Both the position numbers and the translations under genes were made by a program. Below are positions 43,249 through 54,952 of a stretch of 64,000 nucleotides of DNA, piece after piece. Below the pieces are notes generated by a model that worked only from the letters and a program-made list of their open reading frames with translations, had not been told where the DNA came from and made no database searches. Location: contig JALQPE010000606.1 in the NCBI GenBank assembly GCA_030407315.1, positions 1 through 64,000 of the forward strand, given 5' to 3'. The DNA is from Asparagopsis taxiformis. Taxonomy: Eukaryota; Rhodophyta; Florideophyceae; Bonnemaisoniales; Bonnemaisoniaceae. The stretch's first letter is position 1. Each line of letters starts with the position of its first letter.

Positions 43249-43647
43249 TCACGGTGTGAAGAATCCGACTCCCTTACATTCCGGACAAGGCCTTCCCAGG
43301 GTTCCCTTGCCTTGGCATGGAACGCAAGGAACCTGATTGCCCAGAAAACCCTTCATGAGTAAGGTGCCTTCGCAAAATTGGCAACGCTTGAGTCCAGTTC
43401 CATCACATGGCTTACAAGGGATAATTTTGCCGCGAAGTTTGTTGGCTCGGCGACCAGGAGAACTGAATTGTTCGGAGGAATCCTCCGCCGGATCTACAGG
43501 TTTAGGCTTTGGCTTTCCGAAGCCGCGGGCAGCCAAGTGAGTCACCGTAAGGGCTGCGGTCGCAGAAAGTGACGGCCACTGGATTAAGGAGTTGACTGGA
43601 AGTGGAACGGATAAAGAAGAGTGCTTCACTATGGCAAAGTGCGCCAT
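43249..43647 (-). CDS. Small DnaJ-type zinc-finger protein, probably plastid
   Basis: This 132-aa protein has no J-domain. Residues 78-124 carry four Cys pairs at 78/81, 89/92, 108/111 and 121/124 in the CxxCxG pattern of the DnaJ zinc finger (CKPCDGTG, CQFCEG, CVPCQGKG, CPECKG). Residues 1-45 are Ser/Ala/Leu-rich with few acids and resemble a plastid transit peptide. Length and layout resemble plant BSD2 and related plastid zinc-finger chaperones that help Rubisco or photosystem assembly; this role is inferred from family, not shown here. It is divergent to a second zinc-finger gene across 200 bp. C-terminal GFFTP ends right after the last Cys pair. Confidence 0.75.
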   Translation of the reverse strand: MAHFAIVKHSSLSVPLPVNSLIQWPSLSATAALTVTHLAARGFGKPKPKPVDPAEDSSEQFSSPGRRANKLRGKIIPCKPCDGTGLKRCQFCEGTLLMKGFLGNQVPCVPCQGKGTLGRPCPECKGVGFFTP

Positions 43648-43847
43648 GTTTGGTACGTGGGACGAGATTGTGACCGTGCCGGCAAGTACCCTCGAAGGTA
43701 CATCGAGTTGAGCCTATTATTTTCAATTTCGATCCATGATTTTCAACGCAACATCGAGCTCCCGTTCAATCTGAAATATATCTGCCGTCAAGATTTTATG
43801 GGCGCGTGATTGTGCTCTCAACAGCCAGTCAACCATTCATTCCTGTT
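43648..43847. promoter_or_regulatory. Shared divergent promoter of two zinc-finger genes (200 bp)
   Basis: The ATGs at 43647 (-) and 43848 (+) are separated by 200 bp. This implies joint regulation of two proteins with the same kind of zinc finger. No specific motif is recognised. Confidence 0.45.
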
Positions 43848-45140
43848 ATGGTCAATTGCTTCATCGCTCCATTATGTTCATCCAAGCTGTTGAAAGAATA
43901 CTTGCCAACTTGCAACCTATGTTCTTCAGCAACTTTGTGGCTTGGTACCTCTAAACTTGTCGCAACAAGCACACGAACATATGTCCGACTAAACCCATCT
44001 GCGCCCCTGCATATATCTGCGAGTTCAGAAGATCTTTCTGCAGAAGATGTCTTTTTTGGGTCGACCGCTGACGATGATTTGGATCTCAACTTTCCGTATG
44101 GTGGTCCCCAGCGTCCAGGTTCGGATGATATTCCCAAAGTGAAAAAAGTTACACTGCGCGCCCCAAACGGTCTCAAAGACGACACCGTCATTGATTTCAT
44201 GCAAGAATTGTTACCATTGATGTCAAAACAAGAGCGTGAAGCGGAAAGAAAGATACCAGAAGAAGAGCAGCACATGAGGAGGCTATTGAAGATTTGCATT
44301 TCACGCGTGGAAAGTTCCCATCGGGCAAGCAAACGTTTAGACAATTTGAAGCCTTACAAGCTTCGAAGGAAAGAAGAAAATGTATGTGACACTTGTAGCG
44401 GGCGCGGTATGACAATTTGTGATTACTGCAAGGGAGAGGGTTTCGTAGACCTTGGAGAAAACGGAGAGAAATTTGAATCCATTATTGGTGACAATGAAGT
44501 TCTGATGCCCAAGCACGTGATGGGCTCAATTTACCATTGCCCAATATGCGGAGGTCTGCAAGAGGAGCGATGCGTAGTATGTTTTGGAACAGGTGAAGAT
44601 CCAACTGTCGACAAGGGTAACCAACCGAGAGGAGCATCCGCTTCTGAAAGAACAGGCCAAGCATGGAAACTGTTCGATACGAGTCTATTGAGTCAGGATG
44701 AACAGGATCGAATTGAGGTCGGTTCAGACGGTATCATAATTTTGCGCGCTAGAAAGCGCAAGAAGAGAGCGCCCAATCGCACGAAGGTAACCGGTAAACA
44801 TGCAAAAGTTAAATCCGCCAACACCCCGGAGGACCGCAGTAAAGAGGAAGAAAAGCTTTCCGATATAATCTCGGAGGTACCTCATATAACTAGTGTGGAT
44901 GACCTTGATGACGTTGCAATGAGAACGGCCAATGTGCAGTCAGTGTCGGCGCGTAGGCTGGCATCGAAAACCTCGAGATACGTCGGGCGCTCTACTGATT
45001 TTGTGAATACAACAGATTATCAAGTTGGAAAGAGATTACAGGAACAACGCAAGAAGCTGTCAGAGCCTGCAGGGCAGGTTAGTACTGATGATGATGAGGA
45101 TTATATCGAAAGTGACACAGGCGATTCTGTCGCGGGATAG
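43848..45140 (+). CDS. Second DnaJ-type zinc-finger protein, 430 aa, probably plastid
   Basis: The ATG at 43848 is the first in a frame open from 43806. The first ~60 residues are rich in Ser/Thr/Leu/Cys and low in acids, like an organelle transit peptide. At about residues 180-250 four Cys pairs occur: CDTCSGRG, CDYCKGEG, then after a spacer CPICGG and CVVCFGTG, again a DnaJ-type zinc finger without a J-domain. The second half is charged and basic/acidic mixed (ARKRKKRAPNRTK), ending in an acidic Asp/Glu tail. I know no exact family. The divergent pairing with the BSD2-like gene suggests a joint function, possibly in plastid protein assembly. Confidence 0.65.
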   Translation: MVNCFIAPLCSSKLLKEYLPTCNLCSSATLWLGTSKLVATSTRTYVRLNPSAPLHISASSEDLSAEDVFFGSTADDDLDLNFPYGGPQRPGSDDIPKVKKVTLRAPNGLKDDTVIDFMQELLPLMSKQEREAERKIPEEEQHMRRLLKICISRVESSHRASKRLDNLKPYKLRRKEENVCDTCSGRGMTICDYCKGEGFVDLGENGEKFESIIGDNEVLMPKHVMGSIYHCPICGGLQEERCVVCFGTGEDPTVDKGNQPRGASASERTGQAWKLFDTSLLSQDEQDRIEVGSDGIIILRARKRKKRAPNRTKVTGKHAKVKSANTPEDRSKEEEKLSDIISEVPHITSVDDLDDVAMRTANVQSVSARRLASKTSRYVGRSTDFVNTTDYQVGKRLQEQRKKLSEPAGQVSTDDDEDYIESDTGDSVAG

Positions 45141-45781
45141 CAAAACTCGTGCTTTCCTGTTACGTCTAGGGCACGCACAAATCTGATAGATTCCTTGGTA
45201 CCTCATGCATCGATTGAGAAAAGGGAAGCAGAATTTAGTAAGCGACTAAATTTTCTTGTAGAGTACAGCAGGACAAGCGAGCTATTGCAGATGGACGAAG
45301 GGACAGATGGACAACCCTGCAACCTTGCGATATATAACACACTACAATACCCTAATTATCAACAAATTCCACCTTTGTGCACGAGTTGAGCACGTCTTAT
45401 GAAGGTGCCACTGAAGAGAAAGTAAAGCAGAGCACGACATGGAAAGTATGCAAGTCTGTCGGATGGTTGCGCATTGATATTTGAAAACACATTGTAACCA
45501 AATTGCAGCTTTTCAAGTTAACAAAGCTCTGTTCGTCAGAACTATTTCTGCAACAATGAAACGTTGGATGAAATATAGCACGCAGATATTAAGATCGCGC
45601 ATTTCTTCCTTTCACATGCTATTGCATAGACTAAACCATTGATGACAGGTTTATCATCTCTAGCTTCTCCGCTAATGCATCAAGTTCAGTGTGGATTATA
45701 TATGCGCAAGAATATCAAATTTCAGTGATTGTCCATGTTGAAGAGAAGAAAATCCTTGCTGGACACGGCAAGTCCGAGCAA
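45141..45781. other. Intergenic, 0.6 kb
   Basis: Region between two convergent genes. A 64-codon + frame at 45195 has no recognisable features and is likely untranslated sequence. Confidence 0.5.
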
Positions 45782-46937
45782 TTATTCTAGTCCAGAGTCA
45801 TTTTCAGACAGTTGATAGTCCGCTGTTGTCCAATCAAAGAAAGGTCCCAGCTTTCTAACGTAACCAAGACCTGGAAAATTTTCATGAGCGGATATAAGAA
45901 GATCTCCGCGACTGGTTGCACGTTCCAGAAACGCGATTCTGGACTCGATGGCAACATTGGCGTCTGAGTCTATGGCGAGGCGCCATTCAGGATGTTGCAG
46001 TTGATCCCACTGTATTCGCCAAGTCAATTTTCAAGTTAGCCTAACTGTTGAGGAGTACTGTGTGTTCGCTCTGGATTTCATGCCTGATTGGTCGTACCTT
46101 TGTTCTAAACACATCGCCTGTGAATATCATTTGTTTCCCTTCTGAAGTAAATTCAATGCAGCAGTGCCCCACAGTATGACCGGGAGTTGCCAGAAATCTC
46201 ACACCTTCTATTGGACTTTCGTTCATTTCAACGACCGAAAGACGTCCAGCTTCAAGGTAAGGAAGTATATTTTTTTGGTACACAGCCCTATTCTCAGCTG
46301 CAGATGATGCTCGAACAAGGCAAAAACCCAAAGTTAGTAATCATGAACGGGGGAATACTGAGTTCATGTCTCGGAAAAGGATGTGATGGGGACACGTACC
46401 CATGAAGCCTATGCCGTTGTTCATTTCTGTTATTGAACTATTCATCCAAAACTCGTGGTCTCTTCTGCTGATATACACGGTAGCATTTGGAAATATCATC
46501 TTGCCATCTTTTGTTGTAAGGCCACCGAGATGATCGGGATGACCATGGGTGAGAAGAACAGAGTCAATGCTGTCCGGAAGTATTCCAGCTCTTTTCATGT
46601 TGCCCAGAGATAATCCAGCTTTATCGAATAGACAAGTGCCGGTGAACTCTGGGACATTTGCAGCTCCGGCATCCACTAATATTCGATTCGACCCCGTATC
46701 AACGAGAAGTTGATTAAGTCCAACGATGATAGGGTTTACGGAGCGACGATTCTCTTGCGCAGCACGTTCTACGGATACGGATGGGATGTCGAAAAGCATG
46801 TTCTTGAATACTACGTTTCCATCGTTTATGACTTTGGCATCAAACTTTCCAAATCTAAACGAGTAAGTAGATGGGTTCATGTTCCATCTGGCACATGCCA
46901 CAGTTGCCAGTGAAATGAGAAGAAGACGGAATAACAT
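45782..46937 (-). CDS. Secreted metallo-beta-lactamase-fold hydrolase A, two introns
   Basis: Exons are 46937-46400, 46297-46098 and 46009-45782 (966 nt, 321 aa); donors are GTACGT and GTACGA, acceptors TCTGCAG and GAATACAG, with a TTACTAAC branch site in intron 1. Residues 1-16 are a signal peptide (MLFRLLLISLATVACA). The metal site is complete: THGHPDHLGG (His131, His133, Asp135, His136), TPGHTVGH about residue 217, Asp in FTGDVF about 241, and His in SAHENFPGLG in exon 3. Motif order, RDHEFW and FPNATVY resemble the methyl-parathion hydrolase/AidC lactonase branch. The substrate cannot be read from sequence; lactones or esters outside the cell or in the secretory route are possible. A paralogue with identical intron phases lies at 49051-50206. 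Confidence 0.85.
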
Positions 46938-49050
46938 CTTGAGATTACTAGACTTGTCGATTGAATTGAGCTTGTGTTCTGCATGAAAGAGGTTTGCGTA
47001 GCTTCAGAATGAGGGCGGAATGACGTCCTTATATAGAGATTTGGGGACTGCATAAGTAGAAGCGAGCACATTTGTGAGCGAATTGCCTTCAGTGTAAGTG
47101 TACTTCCTTATGTTGCACGTGAGTGGCTTTGAACGTAGAGGCAAAGCCACGTAGGCAGGAGGAAATGCGCACCAAGAAAAGTTTATATCTACGGCAAACC
47201 TTCATAGTTACTTCAATTTATATACGGTTATCAAACATATATTCATTCGGAGTACGATACCACATGCGAAAATAGGTTTGCGAATGGTTGTTTTCTGCCC
47301 GTTACAAGAAAGGCGGAGCTCGATACTGGAGCAGCTGCACACGATTGAAAATGTAATTTGGTTGACGGAACGTAATGCTGAGTTTGGTTTGTACACGGCA
47401 AGTGAGTATATTTGTGCCTCAATGACTATTGGCCATAAGAGAGTTGGAATTATTCTTGTCGAGGACATCAATGCCATCCACATAGCTTGAAGTCACGAAT
47501 GTAATTGAGGAGTGTGTACTATGGCTGCTAACTATTTGACATGTTATTCTCTCAGCTTGGAAAGGAAACGGGTAACACGCTGGAAGATAGTTACAAGAAA
47601 TATTCGTGTAGAACAGTCATGGATGTGGCACTAACAGCATTGGACAGATCAAAGTGGCAATGGCAGAAGGCAGACATAGCTAAAACGTGTGGAGCATGTC
47701 TGACGAAGTATAAACTTGTGTATTGCTATGATATCTAGACGTGTTTGAATGGTGAAGAACACGGAATGTGGGCTAGGTTTTTCTCAGCAATTTTACAGAT
47801 GCCATCGTGGTCATCAGATTGTTGTCGCTGTTGGAGTGGACGCGCCTTTTTCGCTCAGCCATACGAAAATGTGAGGTGTGAGAGGCGGCTTATCAAAAGA
47901 GAGGAACTGTGCCGAGCAGGTGAATTGAACTGGGCACTGACGCAAGTACCAGCGATGCACAGCAAATCTACGTAGATAAACGGCGTGAAAGAGGACGAGC
48001 AAAGTCGGGAGACGAGATGTACCTGCTTGTTTCAGAGAGTGCCCATGAATTCCTGTGATGGCACCTGCCGCTATTGATTGACATCTTATATGAACAAGTT
48101 GTATCAAATCGATCAGCAACGCTTGCACGAAAAATCGTGCACAAGTGGGCGACAACTCGAGTCACGAGAGGAAGGGCCTATTGCGCGTCAAAAATCCGAG
48201 TGCTTGGCAAGCGCGCTGCATCTGGATACAATGCGCGACTAACTAGTTTTTCTGCGCTAGCCAACATGTTTGCGGAGAGTGGGGCGATGGAGAGACTGTA
48301 AGATATGGGGAAATGACGAATTTGATCTATTGAATCCTGTGATCCTGTCAAGCGTTTCAAGCTGTGAAAAGTCGCAGGATGCGATGCGTGTCCCAAGCGG
48401 ATTGGAGAGGAGGTAAGCAGTGCATAGGGACTGCATCGGCGCGGAGAGGCTTTTTGAACGGTACTTTGACGCGCATGCTGTTCATCGTATCTTTTCTCCG
48501 CACATTTCTGCCAAGAAAGCTACTGCGGGCGCAAAACGCGTGACACGCGTCATCCACGCTCAAAAAATTCTAGTCGGTCGCGAGCACAGGCCAGGTTGGC
48601 GATGGCATTTGGCCAGCTCTGCGGGCTCGCTTCGGTATCCCATTTGACATGACTTGCGCCTCACGGAGATTCTACGGACGTTTATGCCGCTTCGGGGGCA
48701 TAGAGCACTTTTGGGTGCTCCTCAGCGGTGCTCGTGATACCACATTGATGAATCCTCGACTTGAATCTTTCAAGTTCGAGTCGAACGGGTCACGTCGGCG
48801 CGGGAGGACGAACGCGTAGGGTGGCGTAATCTAAATTTAGTGTGCGTTAGATATAAACGAACATGTGGCGAAAACAATAGTAGAAATTGAAATATTTTTG
48901 AAAAAAAACATTCAAACTTTATGACTTGAATGTTTGTGAATTGTTGGACATGTATTAACGGTATAATATCTTCAGATGATCAAAAGTAGGACACATATAC
49001 TAAGCATTCGATATACTTGAACAACAGAAGACTGACACTCTCATCACCCT
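46938..49050. other. Gene-free 2.1 kb between the two hydrolase paralogues
   Basis: No gene is supported. Frames of 60-115 codons occur on both strands without recognisable features. The stretch varies in GC content; the part near 48150-48830 is GC-richer with CpGs. Confidence 0.5.
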
Positions 49051-50206
49051 CTACGCAGCCTCGCACGTTGTAGAAACATCACCAACGTTTGCATAGTCTA
49101 GAGGTGCCCAATCGAAGAACGGTCCCAAGGTGACTACGCGTCCAACACTGGGGAAGTTTTCATGAGTACATCCGATCACAATGTTTTCGCGATCAGAAAA
49201 TCGATCCATGAACTCAATTCTCGATTTGATGGCCAACGTTGAATTCGAGTCCAATCGGAATCCCCATTCCGGATGCTGAATTTGGTCCCACTACAGTAGA
49301 GTACAGCAATCATAAAACGCCGGAGAAATGTTAGACAACTGGTTGAAAAGGAAAAAGCCGTGCGCCTTGTGCCATGCGTTACATACCCTTGCTCTGAAAA
49401 CATCTCCAGCATAGAGGAATATCCTTCCCTGTGCGCCCGCCCTTATGACAGAATGGCCAGGTGTATGACCAGGTGTGGGAAGGAATCGGATAAAAGGAAG
49501 AGGGCGCCCGTTGTCCTCAACAAGAACTAGACGTCCTGCGTTCTCATACGGAGTGACACTCCTTAGATAAATGGACCGGATTTGAACTGCAAGAATGATA
49601 TAAAAAACAGTGGTTAGAATGAGACCCTCGCAAATGCACCACAACTACAAAAAGTTCACCTTAATACATACGAAAGAAATCCGGAATCGGTCCGTCAGGA
49701 ATGGGCGCTGACCAAAATTCATGCTCGACTCTGGAAATGTAAACTTTTGCATTAGGGAAATTCATAGTTCCATCAACTCGGGAGAGACCACCAACATGAT
49801 CCGGATGACCATGCGAGATAACGACAGAATCAATGCTCTCTGGATCAATTCCAGCGCGTATCATGTTACGAAGGGACAAACCAGCCGAGGTAAATAAACC
49901 AGTTGGAGCAAATTCGGGCGTATTTGCTGCGCCAGCATCGAATAGAATACGGTTGTTTGGAGTGTCGACCACGAAAACGTTTAGCCCGACCATGGGGGGA
50001 TCGGACGGTCGGAATACTTTTCTCAACGCGCGATCTATAGATTCCTGTGGCAACACCAAAAAGTCTTGACGTAAGACGAGGACACCGTCGTTGATCGCGG
50101 TGATGTTAAATATGCCCATAGAGAAGGAGTGGAACGACGGATTGAGAGTGCATTGTGCGGCCGCAAGGCCCAGAGTGAGGGAAATAGACAACAAAAGTCG
50201 GAGCAT
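49051..50206 (-). CDS. Secreted metallo-beta-lactamase-fold hydrolase B, two introns
   Basis: Exons are 50206-49672, 49586-49387 and 49290-49051 (975 nt, 324 aa); donors are both GTATGT, acceptors CTTGCAG and ACTGTAG. The start at 50206 gives a signal peptide (MLRLLLSISLTLGLAAAQ); an in-frame GTG upstream is not needed. The metal motifs match paralogue A: SHGHPDHVGG, TPGHTPGH, YAGDVF and HENFPSVG. Exon 2 is 200 nt in both genes and both introns keep the same phase (1 and 0), so the genes arose by duplication after the introns were in place. Surface segments differ, so substrates may differ. Like A, it resembles the methyl-parathion hydrolase/AidC branch. Confidence 0.85.
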
Positions 50207-53200
50207 TTTCGTGTTTGTCCGAGGCCGTGTTTGAGTGTCGGGGAGAGAGAGAGGTTTCAATGAGACGGGCAGCGCTCTTGAAGGCAAAGATTTGACCTCT
50301 GTACGTTGGCGTCATTGATGGAAGTTTTGAGCTGCGCAGTGGAAAGAGATGAACAATTGTGAGCATAAAGCGTATATTGAGCCCATTGTCCTAAAAGAGA
50401 GAGATAGAAATGATGAACGCGTTGATGGACCGGACAAGATGGCAGACTACTACGGGCATTACCCGGCGACACAGATGAGGACATCGCTGGACATTGATGT
50501 ACGAGTGAAGCTGTTGTCGTGAAAATGTTTTTTGCTTCGATCATATAGAGTTGTCCCTAACGGCTTACAACGAACAATTCTCGTGCACACAATCCGGGGA
50601 CAAACTGCTGCGGATTTGAGCGCACACTCGCTGAAGCGTGATTGGTGGAGTAGCGCTCTGATGCAGTTGTAAGAAGATGCATGGGACGCACAGAACGAGC
50701 AGGGGACATTCCAACAGGAATCCAGATATGCTCTGCAGACATCGCTGGTGAGTACACGCATACGTGACGAGAGAACACGACGTTGTCCAATGTCGCCAAT
50801 ATGATATATCGCTATTTCCACCACGTTTATGATTCCACGCATTTTTTTCTTTGGCTCGAAATTTCTCCGTTGCGAACGCCGCTCCTTGCATATCAAGTTA
50901 ATCTCAATGTGTGGCGCTATCGCTCTTTCGACTGCTTCTAGGAAAACTACTCCAACCCGTCAAAAAGCCCCAGACCTCCTTTTTCCCTCCCCAGAATATT
51001 CCTTATAACCTGATGCCAGGTTCACCATATCTTTCCGCTCGTTGCGTACATTCCATTGGTTTTGCGCTGCCCTTCATACGTGAAATTCAGTTATTGCAGA
51101 TGTTATCAAATGGTCATACTCAATGTGCACACCATGTCCTGTAAGGTTTCTGAAGAGTCAGATTACTACCCTCCAAATTCTCTCATGCGCTCTCTCCTTG
51201 GCACCGTTCCAGTGATCATATATCCCATCTATATGGAAAGCATTCATAATCTCCAGCACAAAAGCACCGTTCCTCCTCAACTTGCATGAAGAAAACACAC
51301 GTGCGAATCAAATGAGCCTGTCTGTAGCTCGTGACGAACAAGAAACACTCATTGAACAAGTAAAACAGTTAATTATAGAAGGTAAAAGTAACGCTCGATG
51401 AACCACCCAGTCTATATTAGAATATCCTCGCATGAAGATAGTATCCATGCAAATCACCCTGGGCAAGACGTCTGATGGTCTCTACTCCGAGAATGTACAC
51501 AACTGTTTTCGTTGCCAGGTGGCTCTACTCGTGATGTCAAATCAATTTTATACCTCTTTAAAGCGCACTTTGTTTTCTATGCTGTGTAATTATACCCACC
51601 GGTATACTCGATAGGATGCGTATCCGAGTAAATTTCCTTTGAGACACCATTTGAAAACTCTGCCCCCGTATGAGGACGGCCGTAATATCGAGTTTATGTC
51701 GCAACAATAGGCGCAGTTTCATTGATATAGACCCTAGACCAAGTGCCCATTTTCTTCTACTCTATTGTCCCCTTTCGAGAGTGTAAGACCGAATACTTTG
51801 AAAGGGATGGAACAAAGTAGTCCACTACATTTAATAACCGAGTTGACAAATCACATCAGGCTTACCCAATGAATTGGCTTCAAACAGCGATTTCGCCGGT
51901 CTCAAAATTCCAGGCTACGAACGGGCAGTACCGATACCTCTGGTTTCTCACTCTTCCCACCAGCCTGACACGAAACAAGGTTCAGTTTGGAACTCTAAAG
52001 GATCATCATGAGCAGCTATTTGTGGAAATGACTTTTTCAAGAAAATTATACAGGTAATTTCTACCAGAATTTTTATTTAGGGTTAGAGGGACGTCTGGGA
52101 AGTTCATGGCGTCCAACCGGCTACAGCTAAATGCAGCTCGGAGTGTCAGAGAACCTCAGTCTGAAATAATAGTTTCCAGTAAAATTCCCAGAAGTTTTTG
52201 ATTTCCAGAAAATGTTGACACGTGCAGGGATAGGGTTGCCTTCTCAAGAGGCGGATGCGGTTGCCCGAAGAGGGCGGGGATTAATTACCGATCGCGGGGC
52301 TCGAGGGGTGTGGCTGTGAATCGCGACCGGGGCACGCGCAGGGCTGAGGATTGCCAAGGGAAGAGGGAAGTTCTTTAATGACGCTTAGGGGGTGGGGTGA
52401 TTGTTCGATGATGGGATGGAATTTTCCAGGAACCGGTTTGGTATCGCTGGTTATATACCCATCAACTGACGAGGAATTTTCCTTTGACAGGGGTAGAGCT
52501 AATTTGTGCGGCGGCGGCCGTGGTAGATCAAAGAAATTGAATCTAATTACTAGCTAATTATTTGATCAAAAGTATATGTTGTAGAGATTAATTCTAGTAG
52601 CTAGTCTGTAAAGAATGACACGGAGCAGCCGAGGAAAAACCTAGACAGAGTAGCTAGACTTAGTACAATATATCTTTTCACTATTCTTCTGTTTTACTGC
52701 TTTCCCCTCACCTACTGCCACGTACCAAATGGTAATCTTGTGGAGGGCCGACTACTCGAACCAGCAAGCAGGTCCATCAACAACTAAGATGGAAAGCTCT
52801 CTCTTCCGACCTCAAGAAGTTCTTCTTCTTCGAGAACGTCTCTATGCGCAGCAAGTTTGGTGAGGAGGAAGACATTGAGCTCCTCGTTCTTATCGAGGTC
52901 AAGGCCTTCGATTTCTACTTCGTGTAATGCAACGCAACTAGGCGAAGCGCTTACAGCACGGTGTTCCACCTCCAATTTTCAGCATTTTACCCAATTCCTT
53001 TATTTCCAAACTATTTGGACTACTAGTCCAGCGCCGCCGGCGCACCCGTCAATTAGGGTTTTCCGACCACCCTACTGTATCAGTATTTAGCCTACCCATT
53101 GGGCACCAAACACAAGGAAATTTAGGGCTACAAGACAACTGTAATTTAGTATTGAACTAGAGGCGAACCGCCATGTCCTTTGATTGTAAAAGCCAGTCAG

Positions 53201-53446
53201 AAGCTCGGTGTCCAATCTACCCCAGGGTGCGTTTTGCCTATAGGAAAAACGCATCCTAGCCGAATCGGCGAGCCACAGCGAGGTGTTCGAGCCATCCTGT
53301 CCCGGTAGTCAGGCTCGAGTCTAGTGTAGTATAGCAAAGGCGAATCGACTGCCTTATTGTGGGCTGTAAGGCCACACCGAAGATCTGTCTAGAATCCTGT
53401 GGTCACATGGTGATTCATGGTGGTGCACCCAAAGGATAGTGGTTCA
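50207..53446. other. Gene-free 3.2 kb
   Basis: No host gene is supported. A 63-codon - strand frame (52784-52975) has an acidic, Leu-rich composition that might be a retroelement scrap, but I cannot identify it. The last ~900 bp resemble degraded repeat DNA next to the E1 LTR fragment. Confidence 0.45.
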
Positions 53447-53695
53447 TGTAGGACCAGCCGGGGTGGCGATCGCTAAGGGAGTTCTAGAATTGCAGCCGTG
53501 TCAGGGCGAGGTGAACCGTAACGCGCTGGTTGAACTTGCGTTCGCGCGTCGCTCGGTCGCGCTGGCGAACGGGTGGTACAACGGCGGAACGCGTAGGGAA
53601 CGATCGCAACACGGGATTTGCGGGCCGGCGCAAGCCGTGATCTCAGGGTGAGATCACCGAGTAAACTCGAGCACGACGCGATCCACACAGGGGTT
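53447..53695 (+). mobile_element. Truncated LTR of family E1
   Basis: It begins TGTAGGACCAGCCGGGG and matches 13539-13787 with few differences, then stops abruptly at ACACAGGGGT where the E2 LTR begins. This looks like an E2 insertion into an E1 LTR. The rest of the E1 LTR should lie beyond the window on the right. Confidence 0.75.
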
Positions 53696-54354
53696 TGTGG
53701 AACAACGTTAGTTCTAGATAGCTGGTACGAGCTACGGACACGCTGTCCTTACGAAACGAAACGAGCAGTCCACCCGCTGGTGTTTGACTGTATTGTTAGA
53801 ACGGTAGAAGGTAGAGTAGTTAGCGAGTAGACACGAGCGTCACGACGCAACAATCCACGCGAGGATTACGTTAGCAAACGAGGTGGTACGTCACCGGAGG
53901 CGCTCTCAACCAAGCCCGGAGGCACTACACGCAATCAGCCTTACGTGCGGCGATGGGTAGGGAGTACGCAGCTCGACGGAGACGAAGCCTCGTTAGGCAG
54001 AACGTAAACGTAAAACGTAGAAGTCAGTCGTAGACTAGAGCCGTTGCCCGTTCGATGAATTGTCCCCTTTCCCTCCCGGCACGATGCCAATACCTATATA
54101 GCCACGATGGCATCGCTTTACAGTGTAAACACTGCTCGTAACGTCCCCGAATGGGAAAGGACCTTGTGGGTCACACGTAGGGACCCGTTGGTCCGTTGGC
54201 CGTCGCCAGTACGTTCGTTGCACACGTGTGCCGGTTGCGCGCGCGCATGCGCCAGCAATGTTCGTGCATTGCTGTCGCCGGTCGTGTCCGCCGAAATTCG
54301 AATCCCGCGGAAAACGTAAATATTTGCAATTTCGGAATTGCCACGTATACTACA
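53696..54354 (+). mobile_element. LTR of family E2 (659 bp), left end of the long element
   Basis: It starts TGTGGAACAACG and ends ACGTATACTACA. It is homologous over its length to the reverse complement of 16734-17408. No primer-binding site starts right after the LTR; the first TGG is at about 54378. No second copy occurs to the right inside the window. Confidence 0.8.
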
Positions 54355-54952
54355 CAGCCCCACCCCCACACGTGGACGTCCCGGCCACGCGAGGCCCGTC
54401 AGGACGCGCCTGAGACACGGGGCCGTGGCGCCTTTTCGGGTACAACTGCGGACGTGGCAGTTGTCCCGAAAAATCTCGTTTAAACGTACGCGGCCCGGTT
54501 GGCTGATCGAATCGCCACGGCGCCGGAGCGCGCGCGTGCGCTCCGGCTCTTTCGTAATCATCGAGGCCCGCCCGTTGGCATCGTACGTCAATGCCTCGCT
54601 TAGGCGTTTCCCTGCAACGAATGCAGTGTCCAATTCCACCACGCGGGTGTGCTTCAATTCAGCGCGATACGTGCGCAGGCCGCGGCCTTTTCGTGAATCT
54701 GCCAGCGGGCATTACGACAACGGTCGTCCGAAGGTTATTTAAGCCGCAGCTTAACGTGATAGCGATCGTCGCTCACCCTTCCTCTCACCATCGTCATCCA
54801 GGCCGTTGCCTTTCGTTCTCCCTTACCTTTTTTTTTCCCCGCTGGGTACTACTACCTCCGTTCCTTTCGTACTCTTGTTTCGTCTAGCCCGCGTGGCCCT
54901 CGTTCTCGTGCTCGTTGCACTGTTCGTCTTCGTTGCGTACGAACTGACCACG

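Noticed and set aside
48745..48785. Inverted repeat around CTCGACTTGAA/TTCAAGTTCGAG
   Set aside because: The arms need a bulge and are short; this is expected by chance in a 2-kb intergenic stretch.
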